DNA of 64,000 bases, from contig NZ_CABDUX010000001.1 in the NCBI RefSeq assembly GCF_901411515.1, forward strand, positions 496,001 through 560,000. The letters run 5' to 3'. Positions 9,147 to 18,037 of the stretch are shown one piece after another. The DNA is from Raoultibacter phocaeensis (GTDB lineage: Bacteria; Actinomycetota; Coriobacteriia; Coriobacteriales; Eggerthellaceae). The translations under genes and the position numbers were made by a program. Under the pieces are notes generated by a model that was given only the letters and a program-made list of their open reading frames with translations, did not search any database and was not told the origin of the DNA. The stretch's first letter is position 1. Each line of letters starts with the position of its first letter.

Positions 9147-10591
9147 ACGTGGTATTCGAGCTTTCCAAACCGGGCCGCGCCTCATCGCTGCTGCCGGAAT
9201 GCGATGTGCCCACCTCCCTTCCGAATGCGACCTTCTTGCGAAACACCGCGCCCGCGCTTCCCGAAGTTGCCGAAGTCGACCTCAACCGCCACTACAATCA
9301 TCTCGCCGACGAAGCGTTCGGCGTGTGCGACGGATTCTATCCGCTCGGTTCCTGTTCCATGAAGTACAATCCGCGCATCAACGAGGAGCTGAGCGCGCTT
9401 CCAGGCTTTTCCGACATCCATCCGTTGCAACCCGAGAACACGGTTCAGGGCGCACTCGAGGCCATGGCGCTCACGTGCGATGCGCTCGCTGAGATAACCG
9501 GTATGGATGCCGTCACACTCCAGCCCGCCGCAGGCGCGCAGGGAGAATACGCAGGGCTGCTGCTTATCCGCGCCTTTCACAAAGCTGCAGGCGACGACGC
9601 GCGCACGAAGATCATCGTGCCCGACTCGGCGCACGGCACCAACCCCGCAACCGCTTCGATGGCTGGGTTCGATACGGTCAACGTCGCCTCGAATGCCGAA
9701 GGCGGGGTCGACCTCGAGGCGCTGCGCGCAGTCGTGGGGCCCGATACGGCAGGGCTCATGCTCACTAATCCCAACACGCTCGGCTTGTTCGACCCCAACA
9801 TCCTCGAAATCTGCGAGATCGTGCACGAGGCGGGAGGGCTGTGCTACTACGACGGTGCCAACCTCAACCCCATCATGGGCATCGTAAGGCCGGGCGATAT
9901 GGGGTTCGACTGCGTGCACCTGAACCTGCACAAAACGTTTTCGACACCGCACGGGGGAGGCGGCCCCGGCTCGGGCCCCGTCGGCTGCAAGGCGCACCTG
10001 CAAGACTTCCTGCCCTCGCCCATCGTCGTTGAGAAAGACGGCGCATTCGCCTTTGAGCGACCCCGCCATTCGATCGGGCGTATGAAATCGTTCTACGGCA
10101 ACTTCGGCGTTGCGATTCGCGCGCTCGCCTACATGCTTGCACTCGGCAAGGAGGGCATTCCCGAAGCAGCCCGAACCGCCGTGCTCAATGCGAATTACCT
10201 CATGCGCAAGCTGGACGATCTCTACGCCATGCCGTTTTCCGGCCCCTGCATGCACGAATTCGTCATGGATATCGGACCGCTCAAAGACGAAACGGGCGCA
10301 AGCGCTCTTGACGTGGCCAAGCGGTTCCTCGATTTCGGGATGCACCCCCCAACCATGTACTTCCCGCTCATCGTGCATGAGGCGCTCATGGTGGAACCGA
10401 CCGAGACCGAAAGCCGCGAGACGCTGGATGCAGCAGCCGAGGCGTTTCGCACGATCTGGCACGAGGCGCACGAAAGTCCCGGCGTGCTCGCCGAGGCACC
10501 CCACACGACGCGCATCGGCCGCCCGAACGAGGTGCAGGCCGCCCGCTCGCCCATCGTGCGCTGGAAGCCCGAATCCGGCGAGGGGGAGTAG
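9143..10591 (+). CDS. gcvPB: Glycine dehydrogenase (decarboxylating) subunit 2
   Basis: The 482-aa product carries the pyridoxal-phosphate site of the P protein: the Lys in NLHKTFSTPHGGGGPGSGPV forms the Schiff base. The early block GSCSMKYNPRINEELSALPG and the later GFDCVHLNLHKTF are standard. The start at 9143 is fixed by AAGGAGG eight bases upstream and by the 4-base overlap with gcvPA. The frame is open 447 bases further upstream, but that stretch is gcvPA in another frame. With gcvPA it forms the heterotetrameric enzyme. Confidence 0.96.
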   Translation: MNVVFELSKPGRASSLLPECDVPTSLPNATFLRNTAPALPEVAEVDLNRHYNHLADEAFGVCDGFYPLGSCSMKYNPRINEELSALPGFSDIHPLQPENTVQGALEAMALTCDALAEITGMDAVTLQPAAGAQGEYAGLLLIRAFHKAAGDDARTKIIVPDSAHGTNPATASMAGFDTVNVASNAEGGVDLEALRAVVGPDTAGLMLTNPNTLGLFDPNILEICEIVHEAGGLCYYDGANLNPIMGIVRPGDMGFDCVHLNLHKTFSTPHGGGGPGSGPVGCKAHLQDFLPSPIVVEKDGAFAFERPRHSIGRMKSFYGNFGVAIRALAYMLALGKEGIPEAARTAVLNANYLMRKLDDLYAMPFSGPCMHEFVMDIGPLKDETGASALDVAKRFLDFGMHPPTMYFPLIVHEALMVEPTETESRETLDAAAEAFRTIWHEAHESPGVLAEAPHTTRIGRPNEVQAARSPIVRWKPESGEGE

Positions 10592-10594
10592 GCT

Positions 10595-11857
10595 GTGTCC
10601 GCACCCGCGAGCGGCGATGCTTGCACACGTGTAACGCTCACCGAACCCACGCGTGCGAACAGTGCTGTGTTTGCACGCGTAACGCCCACCGAACCCGCCC
10701 TCCGAACTGCGCGCTTGCAGCCGCTCTTCCTCATCAGCGAGACGACCGATCCGTTCGCGAACATCGCCTGCGAGGAAGCGCTCATGGATGCTGTGCAGCC
10801 CGGAGAATACCTGCTGTTTCTCTGGCAGAACGCCCATACCATCGTGATCGGCCGTAATCAGAACGCGTGGAAGGAATGCCGTGTGGCCGAGTTCGAAGAG
10901 GATGGCGGCACGATCGCACGTCGCCTTTCGGGGGGCGGTGCGGTCTATCACGACACGGGAAACCTCAATTTCACGTTCATCGCCGCGGACGAGGACTACG
11001 ATCTTGCAATGAACATGCAGGTTATCTGTGATGCCGTACGATCGTTTGGGCTTGAAGCCGAGCTTTCGGGCCGCAACGACGTCACCATCGATGGTGCCAA
11101 GTTCTCGGGTAATGCGTTTTACCGGTCGAGCGGGCGTCGTTGCCATCACGGCACGCTCATGATCGATGTCGATACGGCTAAGCTCGCCCGCTACCTCAAC
11201 CCCGATCCGAAGAAGCTCGCAAGCAAGGGGGTTGACTCCCTTCGCTCGCGTGTTGCGAACCTGTCCGACCTTTGCCCGCGCATTACTGTCGAGTCGCTCT
11301 CCCTTGCACTCATCGAAGCGCTGACGACCGCCTGCGGCAAGCCTGTGCCCTCAGAGGTCTCTCTACCCGAAAGTGCCATGCTATCAGCGCACGTCGCTGC
11401 GTCCACCGACGGTCAAACCGCACGCGTTGCCTCGCCCGCGCACATCGCTACGCCTGCGCCTCCCTTCCTTCCCGCGCGATTCCTCTCACCCGCGCAGCCT
11501 TTCCCCACCAAGCGTCTCGATGAGGCCGATGTGCAAGCGCGTGTAGCACGGCTTTCCGCGTGGGAGTGGCGCTTCGGCAGGGCGATCCCCTTCACCCACG
11601 CCTTCGGCGAGCGCTACGCATGGGGCAACCTCGATGTCGAGCTCGTCGTGAACCGCGGCGTCATCGATACGGCTCGGATATCCTCCGACGCGCTCGATGC
11701 CGAGCTCATCGCGGGGCTTGCCTCAGCGCTCGAAGGCTGCCGATACGACCGTGCATCGCTGGAAAATCGACTGATGGGCATCGAAACGGAAACACCCGAC
11801 CAACAGATGATGCGGGCAGATTGTTCCGAGCTCATTTGTGGAGGATTCTACTCATAG
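10595..11857 (+). CDS. lplA: Lipoate-protein ligase A family protein
   Basis: The 420-aa product belongs to the LplA/LipB/BPL acyltransferase fold. Key blocks are RRLSGGGAVYHDTGNLNFTF, the KFSGNAFYRS segment with the nucleotide-site Lys, and HHGTLMIDVDTAKLARYL. It probably activates and attaches lipoate to GcvH, encoded in the same operon. The GTG at 10595 has GGGGGAG upstream, three bases after the gcvPB stop. Two oddities are visible. The first 35 residues contain a near-duplicate motif (TRVTLTEPT then ARVTPTEPA), mirrored by a DNA direct repeat at about 10625-10690. A Pro/Ala-rich linker of about 40 residues precedes the C-terminal domain. A true start nearer residue 35 is possible. Confidence 0.9.
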   Translation: MSAPASGDACTRVTLTEPTRANSAVFARVTPTEPALRTARLQPLFLISETTDPFANIACEEALMDAVQPGEYLLFLWQNAHTIVIGRNQNAWKECRVAEFEEDGGTIARRLSGGGAVYHDTGNLNFTFIAADEDYDLAMNMQVICDAVRSFGLEAELSGRNDVTIDGAKFSGNAFYRSSGRRCHHGTLMIDVDTAKLARYLNPDPKKLASKGVDSLRSRVANLSDLCPRITVESLSLALIEALTTACGKPVPSEVSLPESAMLSAHVAASTDGQTARVASPAHIATPAPPFLPARFLSPAQPFPTKRLDEADVQARVARLSAWEWRFGRAIPFTHAFGERYAWGNLDVELVVNRGVIDTARISSDALDAELIAGLASALEGCRYDRASLENRLMGIETETPDQQMMRADCSELICGGFYS

Positions 11858-11874
11858 ACCGAAAGGACAATCTC

Positions 11875-13269
11875 ATGGCCCATCACGAACTCGTTATCAT
11901 CGGCGCAGGCCCAGGCGGCAATGCGGTCGCACGTGAAGCTGCGCGCCACAACGTGGACACCGTTCTCATCGAGAAATCCGCACTCGGTGGCACGTGTCTC
12001 AATCGCGGGTGCATCCCCACGAAAACGATCCTGCACACGGCAAACCTCTTCCACGATGCCGCCAACGCACATGACATGGGTTTGCGCATCGAAAACGCTT
12101 CCATCGATTTCGACATACTGCGCTCCCGTAAAGAAGAAGTCGTCGAGCGCCAGAACCAGGGACTTGAAACCTCGTTCGACAAGCTCGGAATAACGGTGCT
12201 GTACGGTACGGCGTCGACTTCGGGACCCGACCGCATCGTCGTCGAGCTCGAAGACGGCACAACCGAAGAGCTTTCGGCTGACACCCTCGTCATTGCTACG
12301 GGCACGACCCCCGCCATGCCGCCGATCGACGGGATCGACCTTCCGGGCGTGTACGATTCCGACGAGATGCTCGATACGGTTCCCGAGCTCGACAGCCTCG
12401 TCATCGTGGGCGGCGGCTTCATCGGCATGGAGTACGCAGGCATCTACCTTTCGTTCGGCACGAAGGTCACCGTAATCGAGGCGGACGACCGCGTGCTTGC
12501 CACCATGGACAAAGAGCTTTCGCAGAGCCTTGCGATGGTCATGAAGAAACGCGGGTGCGATCTGGCGACCGGATCGCGCGTCAAGGCCATCGGGCAGACC
12601 GACAACGGCCGCCTATCGGTGTGCTACGAAGACGGATGCGGTGAGGCCCACACCGTCGAGGCAGCCGCCGTGCTGGTGGCAACCGGACGCGAGGCTTCGT
12701 TCGATGATCTGTTCATAGACGGATTCGAGCTCGATCTGGACCACGGCCATATTGCGGTCGACGACCATATGCGCACCTCGGTCGAAAACGTGTACGCCGT
12801 CGGCGACGCGACGAACGTGCAGCCGCAGCTGGCGCACTCCGCTTCCGCTCAAGGCACGATCGCCGCGAAGGCGATTTCAGGAGAACCGTGCGCGATCGAC
12901 CTTGCCGTCGTTCCGTCATGCGTGTACACTACCCCCGAAATCGCAACCGTCGGCATAACGACGGCCGATGCAAAAGACGCAGGTTCAAGTTCCATCGGCA
13001 AGTACACGCTTGCGAGCAATGCGAAAACCGTGATCGCCGATCTGGACCGCAGCTTCATGAAGGTGATCGCCGACCAGGACGGAAAAGTTGTGGGAGCACA
13101 TCTCATGTGCGGGCGCGCCACCGACATCATCGGCGAAGCAGCCTCCGCCATCGCAAACGGGCTCACGATCGAGCAGATGGAAGCCGTCATCCGTCCCCAT
13201 CCCACCTTCGAGGAAGCGCTCACCGACGCGTTCGCCGCAACGCGGGCGAAGCGGGAGGCATGCGCCTAG
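11875..13269 (+). CDS. lpdA: Dihydrolipoyl dehydrogenase (glycine cleavage L protein)
   Basis: The 464-aa flavoprotein reoxidises the dihydrolipoyl group of GcvH and transfers electrons to NAD+. It shows the N-terminal FAD fold (IIGAGPGGNAVARE), the redox disulfide GGTCLNRGCIPTK (Cys41 and Cys46), the second dinucleotide fold IVGGGFIGMEYAGIYLSFG, and the C-terminal interface with the catalytic His-Glu pair in RPHPTFEEAL. The ATG at 11875 follows GAAAGGAC. It closes the gcv operon. Confidence 0.95.
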   Translation: MAHHELVIIGAGPGGNAVAREAARHNVDTVLIEKSALGGTCLNRGCIPTKTILHTANLFHDAANAHDMGLRIENASIDFDILRSRKEEVVERQNQGLETSFDKLGITVLYGTASTSGPDRIVVELEDGTTEELSADTLVIATGTTPAMPPIDGIDLPGVYDSDEMLDTVPELDSLVIVGGGFIGMEYAGIYLSFGTKVTVIEADDRVLATMDKELSQSLAMVMKKRGCDLATGSRVKAIGQTDNGRLSVCYEDGCGEAHTVEAAAVLVATGREASFDDLFIDGFELDLDHGHIAVDDHMRTSVENVYAVGDATNVQPQLAHSASAQGTIAAKAISGEPCAIDLAVVPSCVYTTPEIATVGITTADAKDAGSSSIGKYTLASNAKTVIADLDRSFMKVIADQDGKVVGAHLMCGRATDIIGEAASAIANGLTIEQMEAVIRPHPTFEEALTDAFAATRAKREACA

Positions 13270-13321
13270 CCCGAGCACCCGAAAGCCATCGGAGATTTTG
13301 GGAGCACAAGGGCAAGAGCAC

Positions 13322-13447
13322 AAGGGGACGGTCCTTCTGAGGGGACACAGAGGGACGGTCCTTCTGTGTCGCGGATCCACCCTATTCATTCTGCGATGTT
13401 CGATGAAAACACAAAGAGAGGAACACAAAAGGACCGTCCCTTTGTGT
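13322..13447. repeat. REP-like palindromic repeat cluster
   Basis: Three related units lie between the convergent lpdA and tsa genes. GGGGACGGTCCTTCTG occurs at about 13324. A full palindromic unit at 13344-13370 reads GACACAGAGGGACGGTCC and ends TTCTGTGTC. An inverted unit at 13423-13447 reads ACACAAAAGGACCGTCCC and ends TTTGTGT. Each full unit can fold with a GGAC/GTCC inner stem. The inverted pairing resembles a bacterial interspersed mosaic element. REP sequences of the type GGGACGGTCC are widespread and are often linked to REP-associated tyrosine transposases; none is present here. They may act as transcription barriers. Confidence 0.75.
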
Positions 13448-13458
13448 CCTTTCCTCCT

Positions 13459-16014
13459 TTAGTACGGCTCGTCGATGTTTACGTGGGCATGCGCATCGGC
13501 ATCGAGGCCGAAGAATTTCTTCGCGCGGAAGCGATCGAGCGCCACGAGCGCGATCATGCCTGCGTTGTCGGTGCACGCGCTCATCGGGGGGAGCGTCAGG
13601 CACACGCCGAGCTTCTCGCACAGCGCCGCGTATGCTGCGCGCAATGCAGGATTGGCCGCCACGCCGCCGCCGAGGCAGAACTCCTTCGCACCGGTAAGCT
13701 TGAGCGCCATCTCGGCCTTCGAAACCTGTACATCGATGACAGCCTGCTGAAACGACGCCGCCACATCGGCCTTGTTCACTACGCGCCCCGCCGCTTCCTC
13801 GTTGTGAAGATACGTAATGACGGCGGTTTTGAGACCGGAAAGCGAGAAGCGAAGATCCCCCGAGTGGAGCATTGCCCGCGGGAAATCGATGGCGGCGGGA
13901 TCACCCTGGGCAGCGAGCTTCGAGATGACCGGCCCGCCCGGATACCCGAGGCCCATGGCCTTCGCCACCTTGTCGAACGCCTCGCCCACCGCGTCGTCGA
14001 GCGTCGAGCCCATCGTTTCGTACTCTCCCCACGCCTTCACGTGCACGAGCATGGTGTGGCCACCCGAAACAAGCGACACGACGAGCGGCGGCGTGATGTC
14101 GGGCGTGGCGATCTTGTTAGCGTAGATATGTCCTTCGAGATGGTTTACGCCGATGAACGGCACGTCGAGCGCCCACGCGGCCCCTTTCGCGAACGCAACG
14201 CCCACGACAAGCGCACCCACCAACCCCGGCGCATACGTGACCGCCACAGCAGACAGGTCGCGCCATCTGAGACGGGGTACCTCGAGCCGGGCGGCGGCGA
14301 CATCGAGGCACTCGTCGGTCACACCGCAGATGGCTTCGATGTGCTTGCGGCTTGCGATCTCGGGAACCACACCGCCGAAACGCGCATGGAAATCGATCTG
14401 GGAAGCAACCACATCGGATACGAGCGAACCGCTTCCGTCGACGATGGCAGCAGCCGTTTCGTCGCACGACGTCTCGATGGCGAGAATGAGCGGCTGGGAC
14501 GAGGCGAGGGCTTCCCCCACTGCGGCCGATGCGGCCGCAGACGCGGCTCCGTTCGCCAAAGCAGACGGCGAGGCGGCCGATGCGGCGAATGCGGATTCCG
14601 CAGCGGGCTCGACTCGGCAGGCGCCAGCGCTCTCGTGCACCATGAGTTCCATACCGGCAACATCGTGATGGTTAAGCGGCAAGGGGCCTTCCATGATGAC
14701 GGCGTCTTCTCGGTCGGAATAGTATTTCGGCCTCGTGCCGAGGACCTCGAACCCGAGGGCGGCATACAGCGCCTGCGCTCCCTCGTTCGAGGCGCGCACC
14801 TCAAGCGAACAGCCCTTCGCCCCGAGATCGCGCGCATCGCTTGCCACCCGTGCAAGCAAGCCGCGGGCGATGCCGCGCCTGCGCGCCTCGGGAACGGTTG
14901 CGACCTTGAGTATCTGCACCTGTCCGTCGACGATCCAGCCGCCTGCGTAGCCCACCAGCTGATGAGACAAGGCATGCGACTCCGAAGCGCTCCCCCCCTT
15001 GGACGGCGCGAAGGCCGCCCACCACACGCGATCTTTGCGCGGAAGCTCGTCGAGCACGAGCGATTCGCTCCAGGCATCGGATCCCATAAGCTCCTGCTCC
15101 AGCCGGGCTACCGCCCCGGCATGGGCTGCGTCGAGCGGACGGTAGACGATACCGTTCTCATCGGCTTGCGCGTTCGCGATGGCAGAATCGTGCGCCGTCG
15201 CACGCTGGTCGCGCCGTATGCCCGCATCCTGCACGCCGGTGCGCAGGTTCTTCGGCTCGTTCTTGCTCAGACGGATGCGCTCGTTCTCTTCGGCATCTGA
15301 CAACCTCGTGTATACGGGCAGGGCGAACGCGGGGTTGCCGAACGCCGCATCAAACGGGTCGATCGCGCCCTTGCGCCACGCCGCCTGGGCTGCGAGCAAC
15401 AGGCCGTGCCCAGTCGGCGTCCACAGCGCCTCGTCGGCGAAGCGGCCGCACGCCTCGAACAGTTCGGCGTATTTCTTGAGCGCATCCCCCGCAATGACAG
15501 ACGCAGACGGGGCGTTCGTAAGCCTCCCTGCTGCTACCTCCGCCTTGACCACGTTGTCCGCTTCGAGGCGCTCGATGCCCGCATCCGTCAGTTCGAACCG
15601 TACGGGGTACACCTCTTTGCGCATGGCATCTGCCACGACGACCGCAGACCCCCGCAGCCCCGCATCCTGCATATTCCATGCAAGGGCGTCGAGCGTCGAG
15701 ATGCCGTACAGCGGCACTTCGAGTGCGGAAGCGATTCCCTTCGCCGTCGCCATGGCGATGCGCACCCCCGTGAACGATCCAGGGCCCCGTCCGCAGACGA
15801 TGCACGCAAGCTGATCCCGGCCGATACGGTGCTCGGCAAGCAGGGCATCGATCCGGGGCAACAGCTGGGTATTCGAAGCACGATGCGCCTCGACTTCAAC
15901 TGAAGCCACCTCGACGATGGCCAAATCATCGGCATCGAGCATGCCGAGTCCGATTGCGATAACCTCGTTTGCCGTATCGAACGCAAGGAGGTAAGAAGTG
16001 TTCTGTTCGTTCAT
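13459..16014 (-). CDS. tsaD: Fused TsaB-RimI-TsaD protein (t6A tRNA modification and N-terminal acetylation)
   Basis: One 851-aa reading frame joins three enzymes. Residues 1 to about 250 are TsaB-like, with LLAFDTANEVIAIGLG and GRGPGSFTGVRIAMATAKG. Residues about 285-445 form a GNAT acetyltransferase of the RimI type, with the acetyl-CoA loop VPEARRRGIARGLLARV and the alanine-rich NEGAQALYAALGFEVLG block. After an Ala-rich linker, residues about 510-851 are TsaD, with LAIETSCDETAAAIVDG, the metal-binding NHLEGH motif and GGHTMLVHV. TsaD-TsaB-TsaE transfer threonylcarbamoyl to A37 of ANN-decoding tRNAs; RimI acetylates ribosomal protein S18. tsaE lies 64 bases upstream. The internal linker contains tandem Ala-rich repeats (SAFAASAASPSALANGAASA). 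Confidence 0.93.
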   Translation of the reverse strand: MNEQNTSYLLAFDTANEVIAIGLGMLDADDLAIVEVASVEVEAHRASNTQLLPRIDALLAEHRIGRDQLACIVCGRGPGSFTGVRIAMATAKGIASALEVPLYGISTLDALAWNMQDAGLRGSAVVVADAMRKEVYPVRFELTDAGIERLEADNVVKAEVAAGRLTNAPSASVIAGDALKKYAELFEACGRFADEALWTPTGHGLLLAAQAAWRKGAIDPFDAAFGNPAFALPVYTRLSDAEENERIRLSKNEPKNLRTGVQDAGIRRDQRATAHDSAIANAQADENGIVYRPLDAAHAGAVARLEQELMGSDAWSESLVLDELPRKDRVWWAAFAPSKGGSASESHALSHQLVGYAGGWIVDGQVQILKVATVPEARRRGIARGLLARVASDARDLGAKGCSLEVRASNEGAQALYAALGFEVLGTRPKYYSDREDAVIMEGPLPLNHHDVAGMELMVHESAGACRVEPAAESAFAASAASPSALANGAASAAASAAVGEALASSQPLILAIETSCDETAAAIVDGSGSLVSDVVASQIDFHARFGGVVPEIASRKHIEAICGVTDECLDVAAARLEVPRLRWRDLSAVAVTYAPGLVGALVVGVAFAKGAAWALDVPFIGVNHLEGHIYANKIATPDITPPLVVSLVSGGHTMLVHVKAWGEYETMGSTLDDAVGEAFDKVAKAMGLGYPGGPVISKLAAQGDPAAIDFPRAMLHSGDLRFSLSGLKTAVITYLHNEEAAGRVVNKADVAASFQQAVIDVQVSKAEMALKLTGAKEFCLGGGVAANPALRAAYAALCEKLGVCLTLPPMSACTDNAGMIALVALDRFRAKKFFGLDADAHAHVNIDEPY

Positions 16015-16078
16015 GCTGCCTGTCTTCGTTTCTCAGGTTTCGCCGATTACGCGCCGATCATCACGCTCGCCGAAGCGG

Positions 16079-16582
16079 CTATTGAGTCTGCGCGAGACGC
16101 GATTTGGAATCTTTCGCCCACACGAACAGAAGGTTGCGCGAGCGCTCGCCGAACGAGTGCGCCTGCACGGTCCTGATGCCGCTGTCGTTAACCGTGATGT
16201 CTATTTCGAGATAGCCGTACGGCAGCGCATCGGGAAACTTCTCTCCCCATTCGATGAACGTCGCACCCGGTCCGTCGACCGTCTCGTAATACCCGATATC
16301 CTCGAGCTGATCGGAGCGATCGAGCCGATACAGATCGAAGTGGAACAGGGGCAGCTTGCCGTCCATATAGCTCAAAAGAATGTTGAACGTCGGGCTTGTA
16401 ACCGGCCCCACAATGCCGAGGCCCGCGGCGACTCCTTGGACGAACTGCGTTTTACCCGCACCGAGATCGCCGTTGAGCACGATTACATCGCCCTCGCGCA
16501 GGTACGGAGCAAGCGTTGCCGCCAACTGCTTGGTCGCCTCGGTCGAGGTGGTCAGCCTTGAATATGTGAGTCCGTTTGCCAT
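16079..16582 (-). CDS. tsaE: TsaE, ATPase of the t6A-modification complex
   Basis: The 167-aa product has the TsaE P-loop LNGDLGAGKTQFVQGVAAGL, the switch-like TSPTFNILLSY and the FHFDLYRLD block, followed by IEWGEKFPDALP. TsaE binds the TsaB-TsaD dimer and its ATP hydrolysis resets the threonylcarbamoyl-transfer cycle. It lies between the phosphoglycerate dehydrogenase gene (44-base gap) and the TsaB-RimI-TsaD fusion (64-base gap), all on the minus strand, so co-transcription is likely. Confidence 0.95.
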   Translation of the reverse strand: MANGLTYSRLTTSTEATKQLAATLAPYLREGDVIVLNGDLGAGKTQFVQGVAAGLGIVGPVTSPTFNILLSYMDGKLPLFHFDLYRLDRSDQLEDIGYYETVDGPGATFIEWGEKFPDALPYGYLEIDITVNDSGIRTVQAHSFGERSRNLLFVWAKDSKSRLAQTQ

Positions 16583-16626
16583 GGGTGCTATGATACGACA
16601 ACCTGAACGCTTGCGCTACGGAACCG

Positions 16627-17793
16627 CTAGCACACCACGCGCACGCGGCGAACCCCCTCGATCGCCTGAAGCTTGGCGACAACCTCTTCGGGAGCGGGCT
16701 CGGAAAGATCGAGCAGCGTGTAGGCATGGTTGCCCTTCGACTTGTTCGTGAGGTTCTCGATGTTCACGCCGCTTGCTCCGAACACGTTCGTGATCTGGCT
16801 GACCGTATTGGGAACGTTCTCGTGGAACACAGCGACGCGACCTGCACCCTCGGGGCAGACGCCCATGTCACACGCCGGATAGTTCACCGAATTCACGATA
16901 GTGCCGTTCTCGATGTAGTCGACGAGTTCGCGTACCGCCATCATCGCGCAGTTGTCCTCGGCTTCAGCCGTCGACGCACCGAGGTGGGGCAGCACAATCG
17001 CGCCGTTCATCTTCATGACGTCGGGGGTAGCGAAATCGGTGATGTAGGCGTGCACCTTGCCCGACTCGAGCGCGGCAGCCATGGCTTCGTTGTTCACGAG
17101 CGTGTCGCGCGAGAAGTTCAAGAACACCGCACCGTCTTTCATAAGCGAGCAGGCCCGCTCATCGACCATGCCGATCGTCCCCTCGACCGCCGGCACGTGA
17201 ATGGTGATGTAATCGCATTCGCGGAAAATGTCGTCGAGGTTGGTCACGTGATGCACGGAGCTCGCCATGCGCCATGCCGCCCCTACCGACACGTACGGAT
17301 CGTAGCCGTACACGTCCATGCCGAGATCGATCGCCGTGTTGGCAACCTGCGCGCCGATGGCACCGAGGCCGATCACGCCGAGCTTTTTGCCGAGTATCTC
17401 GCGGCCCGCAAACGCCTTCTTGGCTTTCTCCACCGATTTCGCGATGTTCTCGTCGTCGGCGTTATCGCGGCACCACTCGATGCCCTCGACGATACCGCGG
17501 CTGCCAAGCAGAAGCGCGCAGATGACGATTTCCTTCACCGCATTCGCATTGGCACCCGGCGTGTTGAAGACGACGATACCCTCTTCGGCGCATCGATCGA
17601 GCGGAATGTTGTTTACGCCTGCACCCGCTCGGGCAATGGCGAGCAAACTCTCGGGGAATTCCATGTCGTGCATCGCGGCACTGCGCACCAAGACGCCTGT
17701 GGCCTTGCCAAACTCGTCGGTGAGCTCGTAGGAGCCGGGCAAAAGGTCGGTGCCGTAATTCGAAATGTTGTTCAAGCAATGGATGTACTGCAT
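16627..17793 (-). CDS. serA: D-3-phosphoglycerate dehydrogenase with ACT domain
   Basis: The 388-aa product is a D-isomer-specific 2-hydroxyacid dehydrogenase. It shows an N-terminal catalytic part, the NAD fold at LGVIGLGAIGAQVANTAID with the Asp of GYDPYVS, the substrate-site GAGVNNIPLDRCAEEGI and FNTPGANANAVKE blocks, and a catalytic His in LPHLGASTAEAEDN. A short C-terminal ACT domain (about residues 315-388) suggests allosteric control by serine. It likely catalyses the first step of serine synthesis, which would supply the serine-glycine pool used by the gcv operon 5 kb away. The ATG at 17793 follows AAGGAGAATCC. Paralogous hydroxyacid dehydrogenases are possible but the ACT domain favours SerA. 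Confidence 0.88.
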   Translation of the reverse strand: MQYIHCLNNISNYGTDLLPGSYELTDEFGKATGVLVRSAAMHDMEFPESLLAIARAGAGVNNIPLDRCAEEGIVVFNTPGANANAVKEIVICALLLGSRGIVEGIEWCRDNADDENIAKSVEKAKKAFAGREILGKKLGVIGLGAIGAQVANTAIDLGMDVYGYDPYVSVGAAWRMASSVHHVTNLDDIFRECDYITIHVPAVEGTIGMVDERACSLMKDGAVFLNFSRDTLVNNEAMAAALESGKVHAYITDFATPDVMKMNGAIVLPHLGASTAEAEDNCAMMAVRELVDYIENGTIVNSVNYPACDMGVCPEGAGRVAVFHENVPNTVSQITNVFGASGVNIENLTNKSKGNHAYTLLDLSEPAPEEVVAKLQAIEGVRRVRVVC

Positions 17794-18037
17794 GGATTCT
17801 CCTTCGTGCGCGAATTATTGCGGTCGTACGCCCGAACGAACCAAGCGCATGGCCAAACGTCCCACTCATGAACGGTATGATACCTCAAAACGCAGGGCCA
17901 AAGACTTCGCGAACGAACAGCGGCCAAATTGAGCGCCTCACCGCGCACTGTGCAAAAAAGCCGATGCACCGCACGCGACCTGGTTGCTCAACCGAAGCGC
18001 TCCGCAAAGCAAGCCGCCGATAAGCGGACGCCTGAGC

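Noticed and set aside
9182-11149. A 655-codon minus-strand open frame across gcvPB and lplA
   Set aside because: Antisense shadow of two clearly conserved plus-strand genes; composition is Arg/His-rich without motifs.
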